From CAWEBF01 sp963807235 (GTDB lineage Bacteria; Acidobacteriota; Vicinamibacteria; Vicinamibacterales; UBA2999): a DNA stretch of 64,000 nt. Every line of letters begins with the position of its first letter. Position 1 is the stretch's first letter. Position numbers and translations under genes: made by a program. Below the pieces are notes generated by a model that saw nothing but the letters and a program-made list of their open reading frames with translations, had not been told where the DNA came from and did no database searches. Location: positions 1 to 64,000 of the forward strand of contig CAWEBF010000012.1 in NCBI GenBank assembly GCA_963807235.1, given 5' to 3'. Of the stretch, positions 55,122 through 64,000 are shown piece by piece.

Positions 55122-56987
55122 GTGGACCTTCTTCAAGACACCGTCACCAGATACTGGGGCTACTCGACGCTCCGTCCGCTGCAACGCGAGGCCATGGACG
55201 CCGTGCTGGCGGGACGTGACTCCCTGGTGGTAATGCCGACCGGCGGCGGCAAGTCGCTGTGCTTTCAGGCACCGGCCGCGGCCCGCGAGGGCCTGGCCGT
55301 CGTGGTCTCTCCACTGATTTCCCTGATGAAGGATCAGGTCGACGGCCTGGTGGCCAACGGCGTGGCGGCGGGCCTCTACAACAGCGCGCTCGGCGCCTCC
55401 GACAAGGCGCACGTGCTCGAGGGATTGCGGCGCGGCCGCTATCGCCTGCTGTACGTCTCACCTGAGCGCCTGGTCGGCGAGGGCGGCGACGGCTTCGTGG
55501 GGCTGCTGTCGCAGTGCCAGGTCCAGTCCGTCGCGGTGGACGAAGCCCACTGCATCAGTCAGTGGGGCCACGACTTCCGGCCGGAGTACCGCCAGTTGCG
55601 GCGGCTGCGCGAACGGCTCCCGGGCATGTCGATGCACGCGTACACGGCGACGGCCACCGCCTCCGTCCGGCAGGACATCGTCGAGCAACTGGGTCTTCGA
55701 GACCCGATCGAACTCGTCGGGTCCTTCGACCGGCCCAATCTGGTCTACCGCGTGCTGCCGCGCGCGGGGTTCAAGAAGCAGTTGCTCGACGTGATCGCGC
55801 GTCACCGCGGCGACGCGGGCATCGTGTACTGCACGTCACGGCGCGAGGTGGACGAACTGGCGGAGTGGCTGTCGCAGGCCGGCACGCCCGCCCTGGCCTA
55901 CCATGCCGGGCTGTCCGACCGCGAGCGCGCCCAGAACCAGGATGCCTTCATCAGTGAACGGGTGCAGATCGTGGTGGCCACGGTGGCGTTCGGCATGGGC
56001 ATCGATCGCTCGAACGTGCGCTTCGTAGTTCATGCAGGGGCGCCGCGATCGGTGGAGCACTACCAGCAGGAGGCCGGCCGCGCGGGGCGCGACGGCCTCG
56101 AGGCGGAATGCACACTGTTCTACTCCACCGCCGACTTCGTACGCTGGAAGACCATGCTCGAGTCGAACGGCGAGCTGACCGAACAGACCCGCGCGCTGCT
56201 GCGGCAGATGGAGCGGTACGCCACCTCCACCGGATGCCGGCACCGGCACGTGGCGGAGTACTTCGGCGACCGCTACAGCGAAGCCACCTGCGACGCGTGC
56301 GATGTCTGTCTCGGGGAGCTGGAGCAGGCGCACGCCCCGATCACCGTCGCTCGACAAGTGCTGTCGTGTGTCGCGCGGGTTGGGCAGCGGTTCGGCGCGA
56401 CACACGTGGCCAATGTGCTTCGGGGACACTCGAGCGACCAGGTGGTCGCGCGGGGCCACGACAAGCTGAGCACGTATGGGCTGCTCAAGGGCACACCGGC
56501 AGCCGAGGTTCGCGGATACATCGAGCAGCTCATCGGGTTGGGTTTGCTGGCGTCCACCGACGACGCCTACCCGGTGCTGCACCTCACGCAGGGCGGCATC
56601 GACGTGCTGAAAGACGAGTCGAAGGGCGCAGGCCTGACGCTGGTGCGGCCCAAGACGCCGGACCGCAAGGCCGGGCGGCCCTCGGCGCGAGTGGAAGCCG
56701 AGGCTTGGCGCGACGTGGACCGCGGTCTGTTCGAGCAGTTGCGCGACGTGCGCCTGCAAGTGGCGCGCGAACGTGGCGTGCCCCCGTATGTGGTCTTCCA
56801 CGATGCCACGCTGCGGGAGATGGCGCGCCTCAAGCCGGCATCGGCGCACGACCTGCTGGCGGTGAGGGGCGTCGGCGCCCGGAAAGCCGAGGACCTCGGC
56901 GAGGTGTTTCTGGAGGCGATTCGGCGATTCGAGTCTCAGGCCCGTGCCATGGCCAGCTCGACGATCTCCTCGACCAGCCGGGAGTAG
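55122..56987 (+). CDS. recQ: ATP-dependent DNA helicase RecQ
   Basis: A 621-residue 3'-5' helicase for recombination and fork repair. Helicase motifs: Walker A MPTGGGKSLC (about residue 40), ISLMKDQVDGL, DEAHCISQWGHDFRPEY, TATATASVRQDI, VATVAFGMGIDRSNVRFVVH, and HYQQEAGRAGRDG. Then the zinc site (HVAEYFGDRYSEATCDACDV), a winged helix and an HRDC domain near residues 535-605 (LKPASAHDLLAVRGVGARKA). GTG 55122 is the start. The last 52 bases overlap the convergent ATP-grasp gene. Confidence 0.95.
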   Translation: MDLLQDTVTRYWGYSTLRPLQREAMDAVLAGRDSLVVMPTGGGKSLCFQAPAAAREGLAVVVSPLISLMKDQVDGLVANGVAAGLYNSALGASDKAHVLEGLRRGRYRLLYVSPERLVGEGGDGFVGLLSQCQVQSVAVDEAHCISQWGHDFRPEYRQLRRLRERLPGMSMHAYTATATASVRQDIVEQLGLRDPIELVGSFDRPNLVYRVLPRAGFKKQLLDVIARHRGDAGIVYCTSRREVDELAEWLSQAGTPALAYHAGLSDRERAQNQDAFISERVQIVVATVAFGMGIDRSNVRFVVHAGAPRSVEHYQQEAGRAGRDGLEAECTLFYSTADFVRWKTMLESNGELTEQTRALLRQMERYATSTGCRHRHVAEYFGDRYSEATCDACDVCLGELEQAHAPITVARQVLSCVARVGQRFGATHVANVLRGHSSDQVVARGHDKLSTYGLLKGTPAAEVRGYIEQLIGLGLLASTDDAYPVLHLTQGGIDVLKDESKGAGLTLVRPKTPDRKAGRPSARVEAEAWRDVDRGLFEQLRDVRLQVARERGVPPYVVFHDATLREMARLKPASAHDLLAVRGVGARKAEDLGEVFLEAIRRFESQARAMASSTISSTSRE

Positions 56988-57958
56988 GTGCGGCCCGCCT
57001 TGCGGGCAGCCATGGCGAACTCGGCCTTCGAGCTGAGCCAGGGGTTGGGATTCGCCTCGATGACGTGGATCTTTCCGTCGGCCTGCAGCCGCATGTCCAC
57101 GCGGCCGTAATCCCGCAGTTCGAGGGCCTGATAGGCCGCGACCGCCGTTTGCTGAAGCGCCGCCACCGTGTCGTCGGACAAGTCCGTCGCGATCGCGGAC
57201 TTGGTGTCGCGATAGGCCTTGGTGCCCTTGCCCCACTTCACTTCGGCCGCCGCGATGCGGGGCGTGCCGTCGGGCAGCTTCGACAAGTCCAGTTCCACGA
57301 CCGGGAGCGCCTCGGGCTTGTCGTTGCCCAGCACACCGACGTAGAGCTCCCGGCCCTCGATGTATTCCTCGATGAGCACGGGCGAGTCGAAGTGCGCGTG
57401 CAGCCAGTCCATCCGCTCCATCAGCTCCCGGATGGAGCTGACAACCGCGCTGAACTCGATCCCGATGGAGCCGTCCTCGCGCGCCGGCTTCACGATCACC
57501 GGGAACTGCAGGTCGTGCGAGAAATCCAGTCGCCCGCGAAAGGACTTGGCGAAGACGGGCGTGTGGATGCCGTGGAACTGGAAGATCTTCTTCGCAATCG
57601 CCTTGTCTTGCGCCAGCATCAGGCCGTGGGTGCCGGAGCCGGTGTACCGCTTGCCGACCAGTTCCATGAAGCCGGCAATCTTGAAGTCGGCGGTGTCGTC
57701 GTCGGCGAACGACTCGGTGAGGTTGAACACCAGGTCGCACTCCAGGCGGGCCAGAGCAAGGAGGCTCTTGTGCGTGCCGTCGAGCTCGTGGAGGGCGGCT
57801 TCGTGTCCCAGCTTGGTCAGGGCCTCGACGACTTCGTCCTCCACCTCCTTCTTGTCCAGCGTGCGCGTGACAGGGGCCCGTTCGGCCGGTGCGGAGCCCT
57901 CGGCCGCCTCGTCCTCCCACACGCGGTCGTACAGCACGGCGATCTTCAGCGTGCTCAT
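56936..57958 (-). CDS. D-alanine-D-alanine ligase-like ATP-grasp enzyme
   Basis: A 340-residue ATP-grasp ligase. Seen: LKIAVLYDRVWEDEA at the N terminus, DLVFNLTESFADDDTADFK, GSGTHGLMLAQDKAIAKKIF, FPVIVKPAREDGSIGIEFSA, VLIEEYIEGRELYVGVLG and the metal site DYGRVDMRLQADGKIHVIEA with NPNPWLS. The insertion after residue 15 and context beside a metallopeptidase suggest a special peptide-bond former rather than the essential Ddl (inference). Start ATG overlaps the metallopeptidase stop (ATGA). It converges on recQ with a 52-base overlap. Confidence 0.8.
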   Translation of the reverse strand: MSTLKIAVLYDRVWEDEAAEGSAPAERAPVTRTLDKKEVEDEVVEALTKLGHEAALHELDGTHKSLLALARLECDLVFNLTESFADDDTADFKIAGFMELVGKRYTGSGTHGLMLAQDKAIAKKIFQFHGIHTPVFAKSFRGRLDFSHDLQFPVIVKPAREDGSIGIEFSAVVSSIRELMERMDWLHAHFDSPVLIEEYIEGRELYVGVLGNDKPEALPVVELDLSKLPDGTPRIAAAEVKWGKGTKAYRDTKSAIATDLSDDTVAALQQTAVAAYQALELRDYGRVDMRLQADGKIHVIEANPNPWLSSKAEFAMAARKAGRTYSRLVEEIVELAMARA

Positions 57959-58982
57959 TGCGAGTCGAACTGCCCTCGGGTCAAGAAGTTCATGCCTAGC
58001 GTCGTCATCAGCGCGGTGACCTCCACGAGATACTTGGCTTCCTCACCCACATAGCCCCACAGCTTCATCCGCTCGCACGTCGCACAGACCGAATCCACCA
58101 GCCCCCGCACGATCCGCCGTGGCACGCCCGTCCAGTAGGTGATCTTCTCCACCAGCTCGCGCTCGTGCTTACGTACTATCTCGGCCGCAGGTTTCGATTC
58201 CTTTCGCCTGCGGGTCAGGAACACCTCGCCCAGGTGCGCATCCAGGGCGATGTCGATGCGGGTCTTTTGCTCCTTGGCCGCCTGCTCGTAGAACTGCTCC
58301 ACCGTGACGCTGATGTCCTCCGGGGTGATGTCTACCTCGCCGGTCTTGACGATGGGTTCCGTGGTGGCGAACTGCTTGGCCATGCGCTCGACGTACCGGA
58401 GCTTGCGCATGGCGGGCCAGCCCTTGTACTGGCGCCGCCAGGGACTCCGCGGCGTGAGCCAGACCGCGAAGGTCTCGGCGAAGTCCTCGTCCGGGTGTTT
58501 CTGTGCGTACCAGCCCTCGATGTGGCGCACGAACTTCTTGCTGAAGGGGACGGGTCGATATTCGTCGCGGTAGGCGCGAAAGAACGGGCCGAAGAGCTCT
58601 CGCCACTCGGGTGTGGTGTACAAGCGGTAGGCATAGTTGAACACATGCCCCGCCTCGTGCCGCATGTACATCATGATCTGGCGTTCGCTCTCGAGCGTGT
58701 CCACCGCGCGCTCCAGCGATCGCAGCGTGGGGTCGGCCAGGTAGAACGGGATGCCGAGCACCGGCTGCTGATCCGGGCAGCCCCACTCGTCGGTCAGATA
58801 GCAGACCGGACGAAACGTCTTGAGGCCGCGGCGATCGAGCTCGCGATACAACTGGTCCACGTACTTCTGGACCGGCGACCCCTCGACGCGCAGTCCCAGC
58901 TCGCTGACCTTCTTGGCCAGCACGCCCCGGATCTCCGGGTCGAGCGCCTCGAACCTGACCACCTCGTGATTATGTCCGACAT
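57955..58982 (-). CDS. putative zinc metallopeptidase, frameshifted near its start
   Basis: A protein of about 340 residues. ATG 58982 gives MSDIITRW. A break near 58960 joins VRFEALDPEIRGVLAKKVSE, and the frame then holds to the end. The catalytic helix is MMYMRHEAGHVFNYAYRLY (HExxH-type), and a downstream FAETFAVWLTPRSPWR supplies a likely third ligand. The C terminus is rich in helix and contains CATCERM. No signal peptide, so cytoplasmic. It is coupled to the ATP-grasp gene, and the two may make and cleave the same peptide (inference). Confidence 0.75.
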
Positions 58983-58995
58983 ATGATCGGGGCTC

Positions 58996-61373
58996 ATGCT
59001 CGTGGACTACGAGAAGCTGGGCCTGTTCTACCTGGGCAAGCGTTACGACCTCGCATCGGGCGCACGTCAAGCCGAGCCGATCCTCTACGACTCGAAGGAC
59101 CTGGTCACGCACGCCGTGTGCGTCGGGATGACGGGCAGCGGGAAAACCGGCCTCGGCATCGGCCTCATCGAGGAAGCCGCCATCGACGGGATTCCCGTAC
59201 TGGCCATCGATCCCAAGGGCGACCTGGCCAACCTGCTGCTGACGTTTCCGAGCCTTGCGCCGTCGGATTTCCGTCCGTGGGTGGACGCATCCGATGCGGC
59301 CGCGCGCGGCCTGACGCCGGATCAGCTTGCCGCTGAACAGGCCTCCACATGGGCCAAGGGCCTCGCCGAGTGGGATCAGTCGCGGATCGCATCGCGGCCT
59401 TCAAGCGCGCCGCGGCTGTGCGCGTCTTTACACCCGGCAGCCGCGCCGGCACGCCGCTGGCGCTGCTGCGGTCGCTGAGGGCCGCCGGCGACGAGAACGA
59501 CGAGGACACTCGGGCACGTGTGACCAGCACCGCGGCGAGCCTGCTGGCACTGGCGGGGTTCGCCGAACTGGGACCGCACGATCGGCGAGCTGACGTTCGT
59601 GTCGGCCATCCTGACGTCGGCGGCCGCCGCCACGGGATCGGCGGACTTGCCGTGGCTGGTTCAGCAGATCCAGCGGCCGTCCTTCGATCGCGTCGGCGTG
59701 CTGGACCTGGAGACCTTCTATCCAGCCAAGGATCGACAGGAGCTGGCCCTTCGGTTCAACAGCGTGCTGGCCTCGCCCGGCTTCGACGTGTGGCTGGACG
59801 GCGTGCCGCTGGATGTCGGGCGCGATGCTGTACGACGCGACGGGCAAGCCGGCAGTCGCCGTCGTCTCCATCGCCCACCTGGGCGATGCCGAACGCATGA
59901 TGGTGGTGTCGCTGGTCCTGAACGCCCTGCTCGAGTGGACGCGGCGACAGACCGGCACCGGGTCGCTGCGGGCGCTGCTCTACATGGACGAGGTGTTCGG
60001 CTACCTGCCGCCCGTCGCGAACCCGCCGTCGAAGCTGCCGCTCCTGACCTTGCTGAAACAGGCACGCGCCTTCGGCGTCGGCATCGTGCTGGCCACGCAG
60101 AACCCCGTGGATCTGGACTACAAGGCACTGTCGAACACCGGCACCTGGTTTCTCGGGCAAGCTCCAGACCGAGCGCGACAAGGGCCGCGTGCTGGACGGC
60201 CTGGAGGGTGTGACGAGCGGCCTCGACCGCGCCACGCTGGACAAGACGCTGTCGTCGCTCAAGAAGCGCGTGTTCCTCATGCACAACGTCCACGACAGCG
60301 AGCCAGTGGTCTTCGAGACGCGGTGGACGCTGTCGTATCTGCGGGGCCCGATGGGACGCGACGAGCTCAAGCGCGCGGTTGGGCGCCGCACCAGCGGCCG
60401 CGCCGGCCGACGCTGCCCCGAACCGCGGCGCCGCCCCCGACTGGGGCGCCATCCTCGGCGGTCACCGCCAAACAGGTGCTGCCGGCGAACGTTCGCGAGT
60501 TCTACCTGCCCGCGACGGGAGCGTTACAGAGTTCCTGCCGGTGCTGTACGGGTCGGCGCGCGTTCATTACACCGACACCAAGCGTGGCATCGACACTGTC
60601 GAGGATTTGCACGTGACCGTGCCATTTACCGACGGCGCGGTGGCGATCGACTGGGAACGCGCCGAGCCGTCCGATGCGACGCCCGAGGATCTGGCCGGCG
60701 GCGCCGCCCGCGAGCAGCGAGACGGCCAGGTATCGCGCCGTTGCCGCCTGCCGGCCTGGACGCCAAGCGGTACGCCGCCTGGACGAGAGACTTCGAGCAG
60801 TGGGTGCTGCGTGCCGAGCGTCTGATGCTTTATGCGGCGCCGTCGTTGAAGCTGACGTCCAACGGGGGCGAGAGCGAGCGCGACTTCCGCCAGCGCCTGC
60901 AGCTGGCGCAGCGCGAGTCACGCGACGCGGCCGTGCAGAAGCTCCGCGACAAGTACGCGCCCAAGGTGGCGCGGCTGACCCAGCGTCTGCAATCGGCCGG
61001 CGATGCCGTGGCCCGCGAAGAGCAGCAGGCATCGCAGCAGAAGACGCAGACGATGGTGTCCGTGGGCGCAACCGTGCTTGGCGCGCTGTTCGGCCGGAAG
61101 GCCGTCTCGCTCTCGACCTTGGGGCGCGCCACCACCGCGGTGCGCGGCGTCGGCCGCTCGGTGAAGGAGACGCAGGACATCGCCCGCGCCCAGGAGCGGC
61201 AGCAGGAGGCCGAACGCGAACTGAAGGCACTCGAGGCCGAACTCGCAGAGGAGATCGCGGCGCTCGGGGCCACCGGCAGCACGGACGTCGCGCTCGACAC
61301 CATCGAGATCAAGCCGAAGCGCGGCGCCGTGGACGTGCGCCTCGTGGCGCTGGCCTGGAAATCGCGCGGATGA
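58996..61373 (+). CDS. HerA-like ATPase (DUF853-type), about eight frameshifts
   Basis: Taken together the frames describe a protein of about 790 residues. Segment 1 has Walker A GMTGSGKTGLGIGLIEEAA and VLAIDPKGDLANLLLTFPSL. Later frames give RVFTPGSRAGTPLALLRSL, VGVLDLETFYPAKDRQELAL, ALLYMDEVFGYLPPVANPPS with LATQNPVDLDYKALSNTGTW, RVLDGLEGVTSGLDRATLDK, REFYLPATGA, EDLHVTVPFTDGAVAIDWER and a C-terminal coiled coil (EEQQASQQKTQTMVSVGATV). Frame changes fall near 59385, 59580, 59820, 60160, 60380, 60460, 60525 and 60710. HerA-like ATPases pump DNA or remodel nucleoprotein; the role here is unknown. The density of breaks leaves open a true pseudogene. Confidence 0.7.
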
Positions 61374-61395
61374 GAGATCGCCCTTCCCTAGCGTC

Positions 61396-61425
61396 TTGAC
61401 ACGTGCTTATTAGCCAGACTATGTA
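61396..61425 (+). promoter_or_regulatory. promoter of the PadR gene
   Basis: TTGACA (61396-61401), 18-base spacer and TATGTA (61420-61425), six bases before ATG 61432, so initiation should fall at the start codon. Confidence 0.65.
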
Positions 61426-61431
61426 TGAGTA

Positions 61432-61809
61432 ATGGCGCACTCGGCCACGGTGGGGCAATTCGAACAATATGTGCTGACGGCCGTCATGACCCTGCGGGAG
61501 CAGGCGTACGGCGTGACGATCCACGCCAAGGTAGTGGAATTCATCAGCCCACGGGACGTGTCGCTGGGTGCGGTCTACGCGACCCTCGACCGGCTGGAGG
61601 ACAAGGGCTTCGTGACCTCGTGGATGTCGGACCCGACGCCCGAGCGCGGCGGCCGCTCGAAGCGCCACTACCAATTGGAAGCCCCCGGTGAGCGAGCGCT
61701 GCACGAGTCGGCGGTCGCGGCCAAGCGGGTCGTGGACCATCTGGAAAAGCTCTGGGGAGGTGACGTGTGGAACCCGAGCCGAAAATGGAAGCCCGTCCGC
61801 CTGCGCTAG
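61432..61809 (+). CDS. PadR-family transcriptional regulator
   Basis: A 125-residue winged-helix repressor. Core: QFEQYVLTAVMTLREQAYGV, ISPRDVSLGAVYATLDRLED as the recognition helix, KGFVTSWMSDPTPERGGRSK as the wing, and a C-terminal dimerisation helix (ALHESAVAAKRVVDHLEKLW). In Acidobacteriota such genes usually precede a membrane protein whose expression they control, as here. The ligand is unknown. Overlaps the next gene by 43 bases. Confidence 0.93.
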   Translation: MAHSATVGQFEQYVLTAVMTLREQAYGVTIHAKVVEFISPRDVSLGAVYATLDRLEDKGFVTSWMSDPTPERGGRSKRHYQLEAPGERALHESAVAAKRVVDHLEKLWGGDVWNPSRKWKPVRLR

Positions 61810-62822
61810 CCGACGCCGTCGTCCGCGCCCTCATCCCGCCCGCGTGTCGCGAGGCGGTCATGGGCGACCTGTGGGAGCGCTACACGTCTCCCGCCGCCTA
61901 TGTGTTCGAGGCCCTGCGCGCGCTGCCCTTCCTGGTCTTCAGCCGCATCAGGCGTACCACGAACGCGCCGATGGTCGCCCTGGCGTTTCTGATGCTCTTC
62001 GCCTCGTTCGGCGGCAGCCCCAGGCTGTGGCTGAACGCGGTGATTCCGGCGTTGGCGGTGCTTGCGACGTTCCTGCTCCGAGACGCGTACCAGGACCTGT
62101 CGCTCTCCCCGGCACGGCGCGCGATCGGCGATGGCGTCGCCGTCGCGCTCTGCGCGGTGGCCACGCAGGCGGTGCTCGCCGTCGCGCGGCCCGAGCTCCT
62201 GCTGACGCGCTGGGGCGTGATCACCGGCTCGCTCACGTGCCTGGCCCTCATCGCTGGCCGGCTGGCCGGCCCGGGAGCCAACCCACGCCCATCGCTCGCG
62301 GCCGGCACCGGGCTCTCCCTCGACGAGCTACGCGGCGAGATGCGGCAGGTGGAACGGGCAGCCCGCGTGACACGCCGCGTTGAATCCGCTGCCGGAATCT
62401 TCGTGATCGGCGCCGGCATCGCGGCAGCGGTGTGGGCGCCGCAGATGACGGCGAAAGCCGGTTTCGCGCTGGTGGCCGCAGGGGCCGGGTTCGTGGTCCT
62501 CTACCTGAGGCGCCACGCGATGCGGCCGCTGCCGATGGATCTGGCGTTCGACGCCAGCCGCACCGCCTTCCGCGATGCGCTGGTCCATGGGGAGCGACTC
62601 CTCCGATCGGTTTGGCTCTGGTACCTCCTGCCGCTCATGATCGGGCCGGTGTTCCTGATCGTCGGGTGGTCCGCCGAGCAAGGACGCTCGCTCAGAAGCG
62701 TTCTCGGCTTTCTGGGCGTTCTGGTCATCATGTCCGCGCTGGCGTGGCGGATGAACCGCGATGCGGCCAACCGGCTGTCGCGCCGGATCGAGGCGTTGGA
62801 CAAGACCAACGAGCGCGAGTAA
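61767..62822 (+). CDS. multi-pass membrane protein paired with PadR
   Basis: A 351-residue membrane protein starting at GTG 61767 (ATG 61785 is an alternative). The N terminus (ALADAVVRALIPPACREAVM, GDLWERYTSP) recalls the permease-prefix domain found beside PadR regulators. Two hydrophobic blocks of about four helices each flank a linker (about 165-205, RGEMRQVERAARVTRRVESA). It lacks the MacB/FtsX permease body, so it is not a full ABC permease. Role unknown; presumably the regulated partner of PadR. Confidence 0.65.
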   Translation: MEPEPKMEARPPALADAVVRALIPPACREAVMGDLWERYTSPAAYVFEALRALPFLVFSRIRRTTNAPMVALAFLMLFASFGGSPRLWLNAVIPALAVLATFLLRDAYQDLSLSPARRAIGDGVAVALCAVATQAVLAVARPELLLTRWGVITGSLTCLALIAGRLAGPGANPRPSLAAGTGLSLDELRGEMRQVERAARVTRRVESAAGIFVIGAGIAAAVWAPQMTAKAGFALVAAGAGFVVLYLRRHAMRPLPMDLAFDASRTAFRDALVHGERLLRSVWLWYLLPLMIGPVFLIVGWSAEQGRSLRSVLGFLGVLVIMSALAWRMNRDAANRLSRRIEALDKTNERE

Positions 62823-62824
62823 CC

Positions 62825-63082
62825 GTGACCAAGGAGCCGCTGTACCACGAAACGGCGCGCGGACGGATTGGGATCCCGGCCTGGTGGTTCGGGGCGCCGG
62901 TCATCGCTTTCGCGTACGTGCTCGCCATCCCCCGCTTCCTGCCAGACCTGGTGGCAGTACCCGCGGCGCTGCCGAGCAACCTGGCGTCGCCGCTCCGCTG
63001 GTTCGTTGGTCTGCTATTCGGCGTCGCCCTGATGTCCGTCGTTCAAGTGATCCTCTGGCTCCGTCGCTCGACGGCTCACTGA
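62825..63082 (+). CDS. small membrane protein
   Basis: An 85-residue protein from GTG 62825, two bases after the preceding stop and so probably in the same operon. Two hydrophobic helices (WWFGAPVIAFAYVLAIPRFL and FVGLLFGVALMSVVQVILWL) are separated by a short polar loop. No known family recognised. Confidence 0.6.
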   Translation: MTKEPLYHETARGRIGIPAWWFGAPVIAFAYVLAIPRFLPDLVAVPAALPSNLASPLRWFVGLLFGVALMSVVQVILWLRRSTAH

Positions 63083-63116
63083 ATCCGTGCTTCGGGTGGC
63101 GGCGGCAGGATGTCCG

Positions 63117-63788
63117 CTAGCTGACGGAGACGCGGATCGTCAGCGGCGCTTCGAGCTGTGTCGTCACGTCGGCGCCTGGTCCGAGACGCACTTCCCGGCC
63201 CTTGGTGGCGAGCACGACACCGGTTCCGGCGCCGCCACCCACCACGGCTCCTGTCGCCGCGCCGTCCTTGCCGCCGAGGATTCCTCCGATCACCGCACCG
63301 GCGCCGGCGCCGATGCCGATCTTTGCCGCGTCTTCACCCTTCGTGGCGGGAGCCTGACGCGATAACGCCGCGGACTGCAGGTCGTACTGAGTGTCTGCCG
63401 CGTGCAGCGCGGTGAAGCGGAACGCGATCGACGCCCGCCCTTTTACTCGATTCGAATCGTCAACGGCAGTCACAAAGCCGGTCAATCGCGTGCCGGCCGG
63501 CAGTACTTCACGGCCGTTGATCGAAATGGCACGCGTGAGTTCCGCGGAGACCGCGTCCTCGAGAGCACTCGTGTCCGACGCGATCCCGCTGGTCAGAGCG
63601 AGTGGCAGCGACGTGCCCGTGGGAATGGTCACATCGCTGTAAGCGGCGGGCGCCGTCGCGGCGATTGCAGGGGCACCTTTACTGGAGATCAGGGGCGTAT
63701 CGGTGGCGTCCGACGCCGTCGTCCCGCACGCGCCGGTCGTCAACGCGGCGCCGAGGGCCAGGACCAACAGCCGAGGTGTCATGTTCAT
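63117..63788 (-). CDS. lipoprotein with glycine-zipper segment
   Basis: A 223-residue protein. The lipobox is LTTGAC at residue 21 after a short signal (LLVLALGAALTTGAC), so it is lipidated at Cys. A strand-rich centre contains TSLPLALTSGIASDTSALED, RLTGFVTAVDDSNRVKGRAS. Near the C terminus is a glycine zipper (GIGAGAGAVIGGILGGKDGA, then TGAVVGGGAGTGVV), a membrane-inserting motif of outer-membrane proteins. Ends LEAPLTIRVSVS. Role unknown. Confidence 0.75.
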   Translation of the reverse strand: MNMTPRLLVLALGAALTTGACGTTASDATDTPLISSKGAPAIAATAPAAYSDVTIPTGTSLPLALTSGIASDTSALEDAVSAELTRAISINGREVLPAGTRLTGFVTAVDDSNRVKGRASIAFRFTALHAADTQYDLQSAALSRQAPATKGEDAAKIGIGAGAGAVIGGILGGKDGAATGAVVGGGAGTGVVLATKGREVRLGPGADVTTQLEAPLTIRVSVS

Positions 63789-63862
63789 GGAACGAGGGTA
63801 GCCGCCGCGACGCGGGATGTCTGTGTCCTTCGGAACACGGGATAGAGTTGCCCAACCAGACC

Positions 63863-64000
63863 ATGGAGCACATCAAGCCAGCCGCGACAGCGGGCGATCG
63901 GTTTGCGAGACGAGTCTTCCTGGTTGCGGGCGTCTATGGCCTGTTGGTCGTTCTGCCCCGGTCCTCGCTCGAGGCGAGGATCGCCAGAGACTTTCCCCCG
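63863..64000 (+). CDS. membrane protein, truncated by window end
   Basis: ATG 63863 opens MEHIKPAATAGDRFARRVFL and one hydrophobic helix (VFLVAGVYGLLVVLP), then RSSLEARIARDFPP at the edge. It resembles the start of an uncharacterised Vicinamibacteria membrane family, but too little is visible to name it. Confidence 0.5.
   Translation, partial: MEHIKPAATAGDRFARRVFLVAGVYGLLVVLPRSSLEARIARDFPP

Overview
This is a GC-rich (about two thirds by eye), gene-dense stretch of bacterial chromosome. The gene set points to Acidobacteriota, most likely the Vicinamibacteria (inference). It holds a Ser/Thr kinase fused to a TolB-like propeller, DUF4159 and DUF6152 proteins, PadR next to a membrane partner, VWA-domain secreted proteins, a TPR/peptidase-MA protein, CarD, monomeric isocitrate dehydrogenase and Rex. 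I found no rRNA, tRNA, CRISPR array, prophage or insertion sequence, and no gene-free gap over 300 bases. The largest gaps are 42316-42543 and 54288-54536.

Layout. 1-2359: three secreted proteins of unknown role. 2437-6225: GNAT, RarD, zinc ribbon, rhomboid, DUF4159 and a second GNAT. 6230-10250: VWA protein, isocitrate dehydrogenase, CHAD protein. 10242-15505: an ArsR/SdpR-like repressor with its operator, an SdpI-serine hydrolase fusion, and an ABC exporter. 15528-17548: a sigma factor fused to a PheS-like ligase domain, a stand-alone Clp N-domain protein and a small cap protein. 17709-25856: metal/corrinoid-type binding protein, TPR protease, carbon-nitrogen hydrolase, Lon and a glycosyltransferase-like protein. 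25877-34812: protein kinase, HD protein, outer-membrane proteins, OmpA. 34828-41508: cupin, methyltransferase, NuoI, a LytS/LytTR two-component pair, signal peptidase, cation efflux, cyclase. 41601-50255: transporters and the rex-moaC-MFS operon divergent from an OPT transporter. 50302-58982: VWA protein, DUF4126, PlsC, CarD, a secreted methyltransferase, RecQ, an ATP-grasp enzyme and its metallopeptidase partner. 58996-64000: a HerA-like ATPase, a PadR/permease cassette, a glycine-zipper lipoprotein and a truncated membrane protein.

Three patterns cut across the window. First, four loci carry the same composite repeat: a GC-rich hairpin with a GAA loop, then CAAAAGATACTGG or a close variant, then a palindrome that usually contains TAGCGAGGC. 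In three loci the TAG of that palindrome is the stop codon of the adjoining gene or genes. Second, three intergenic spots carry 7-base tandem repeats with the frame GGCYNNR. Third, many genes start 5-6 bases after a TANNNT box, which implies leaderless transcription.

About a dozen otherwise well-conserved proteins are broken by single-base frameshifts, and at least two of these can be repaired by adding one base to a C or G run. This looks like uncorrected long-read indel error rather than mass gene decay. Each affected gene is given below as one CDS with the approximate break points. Functional names come from family knowledge recalled while reading; no database search was run.
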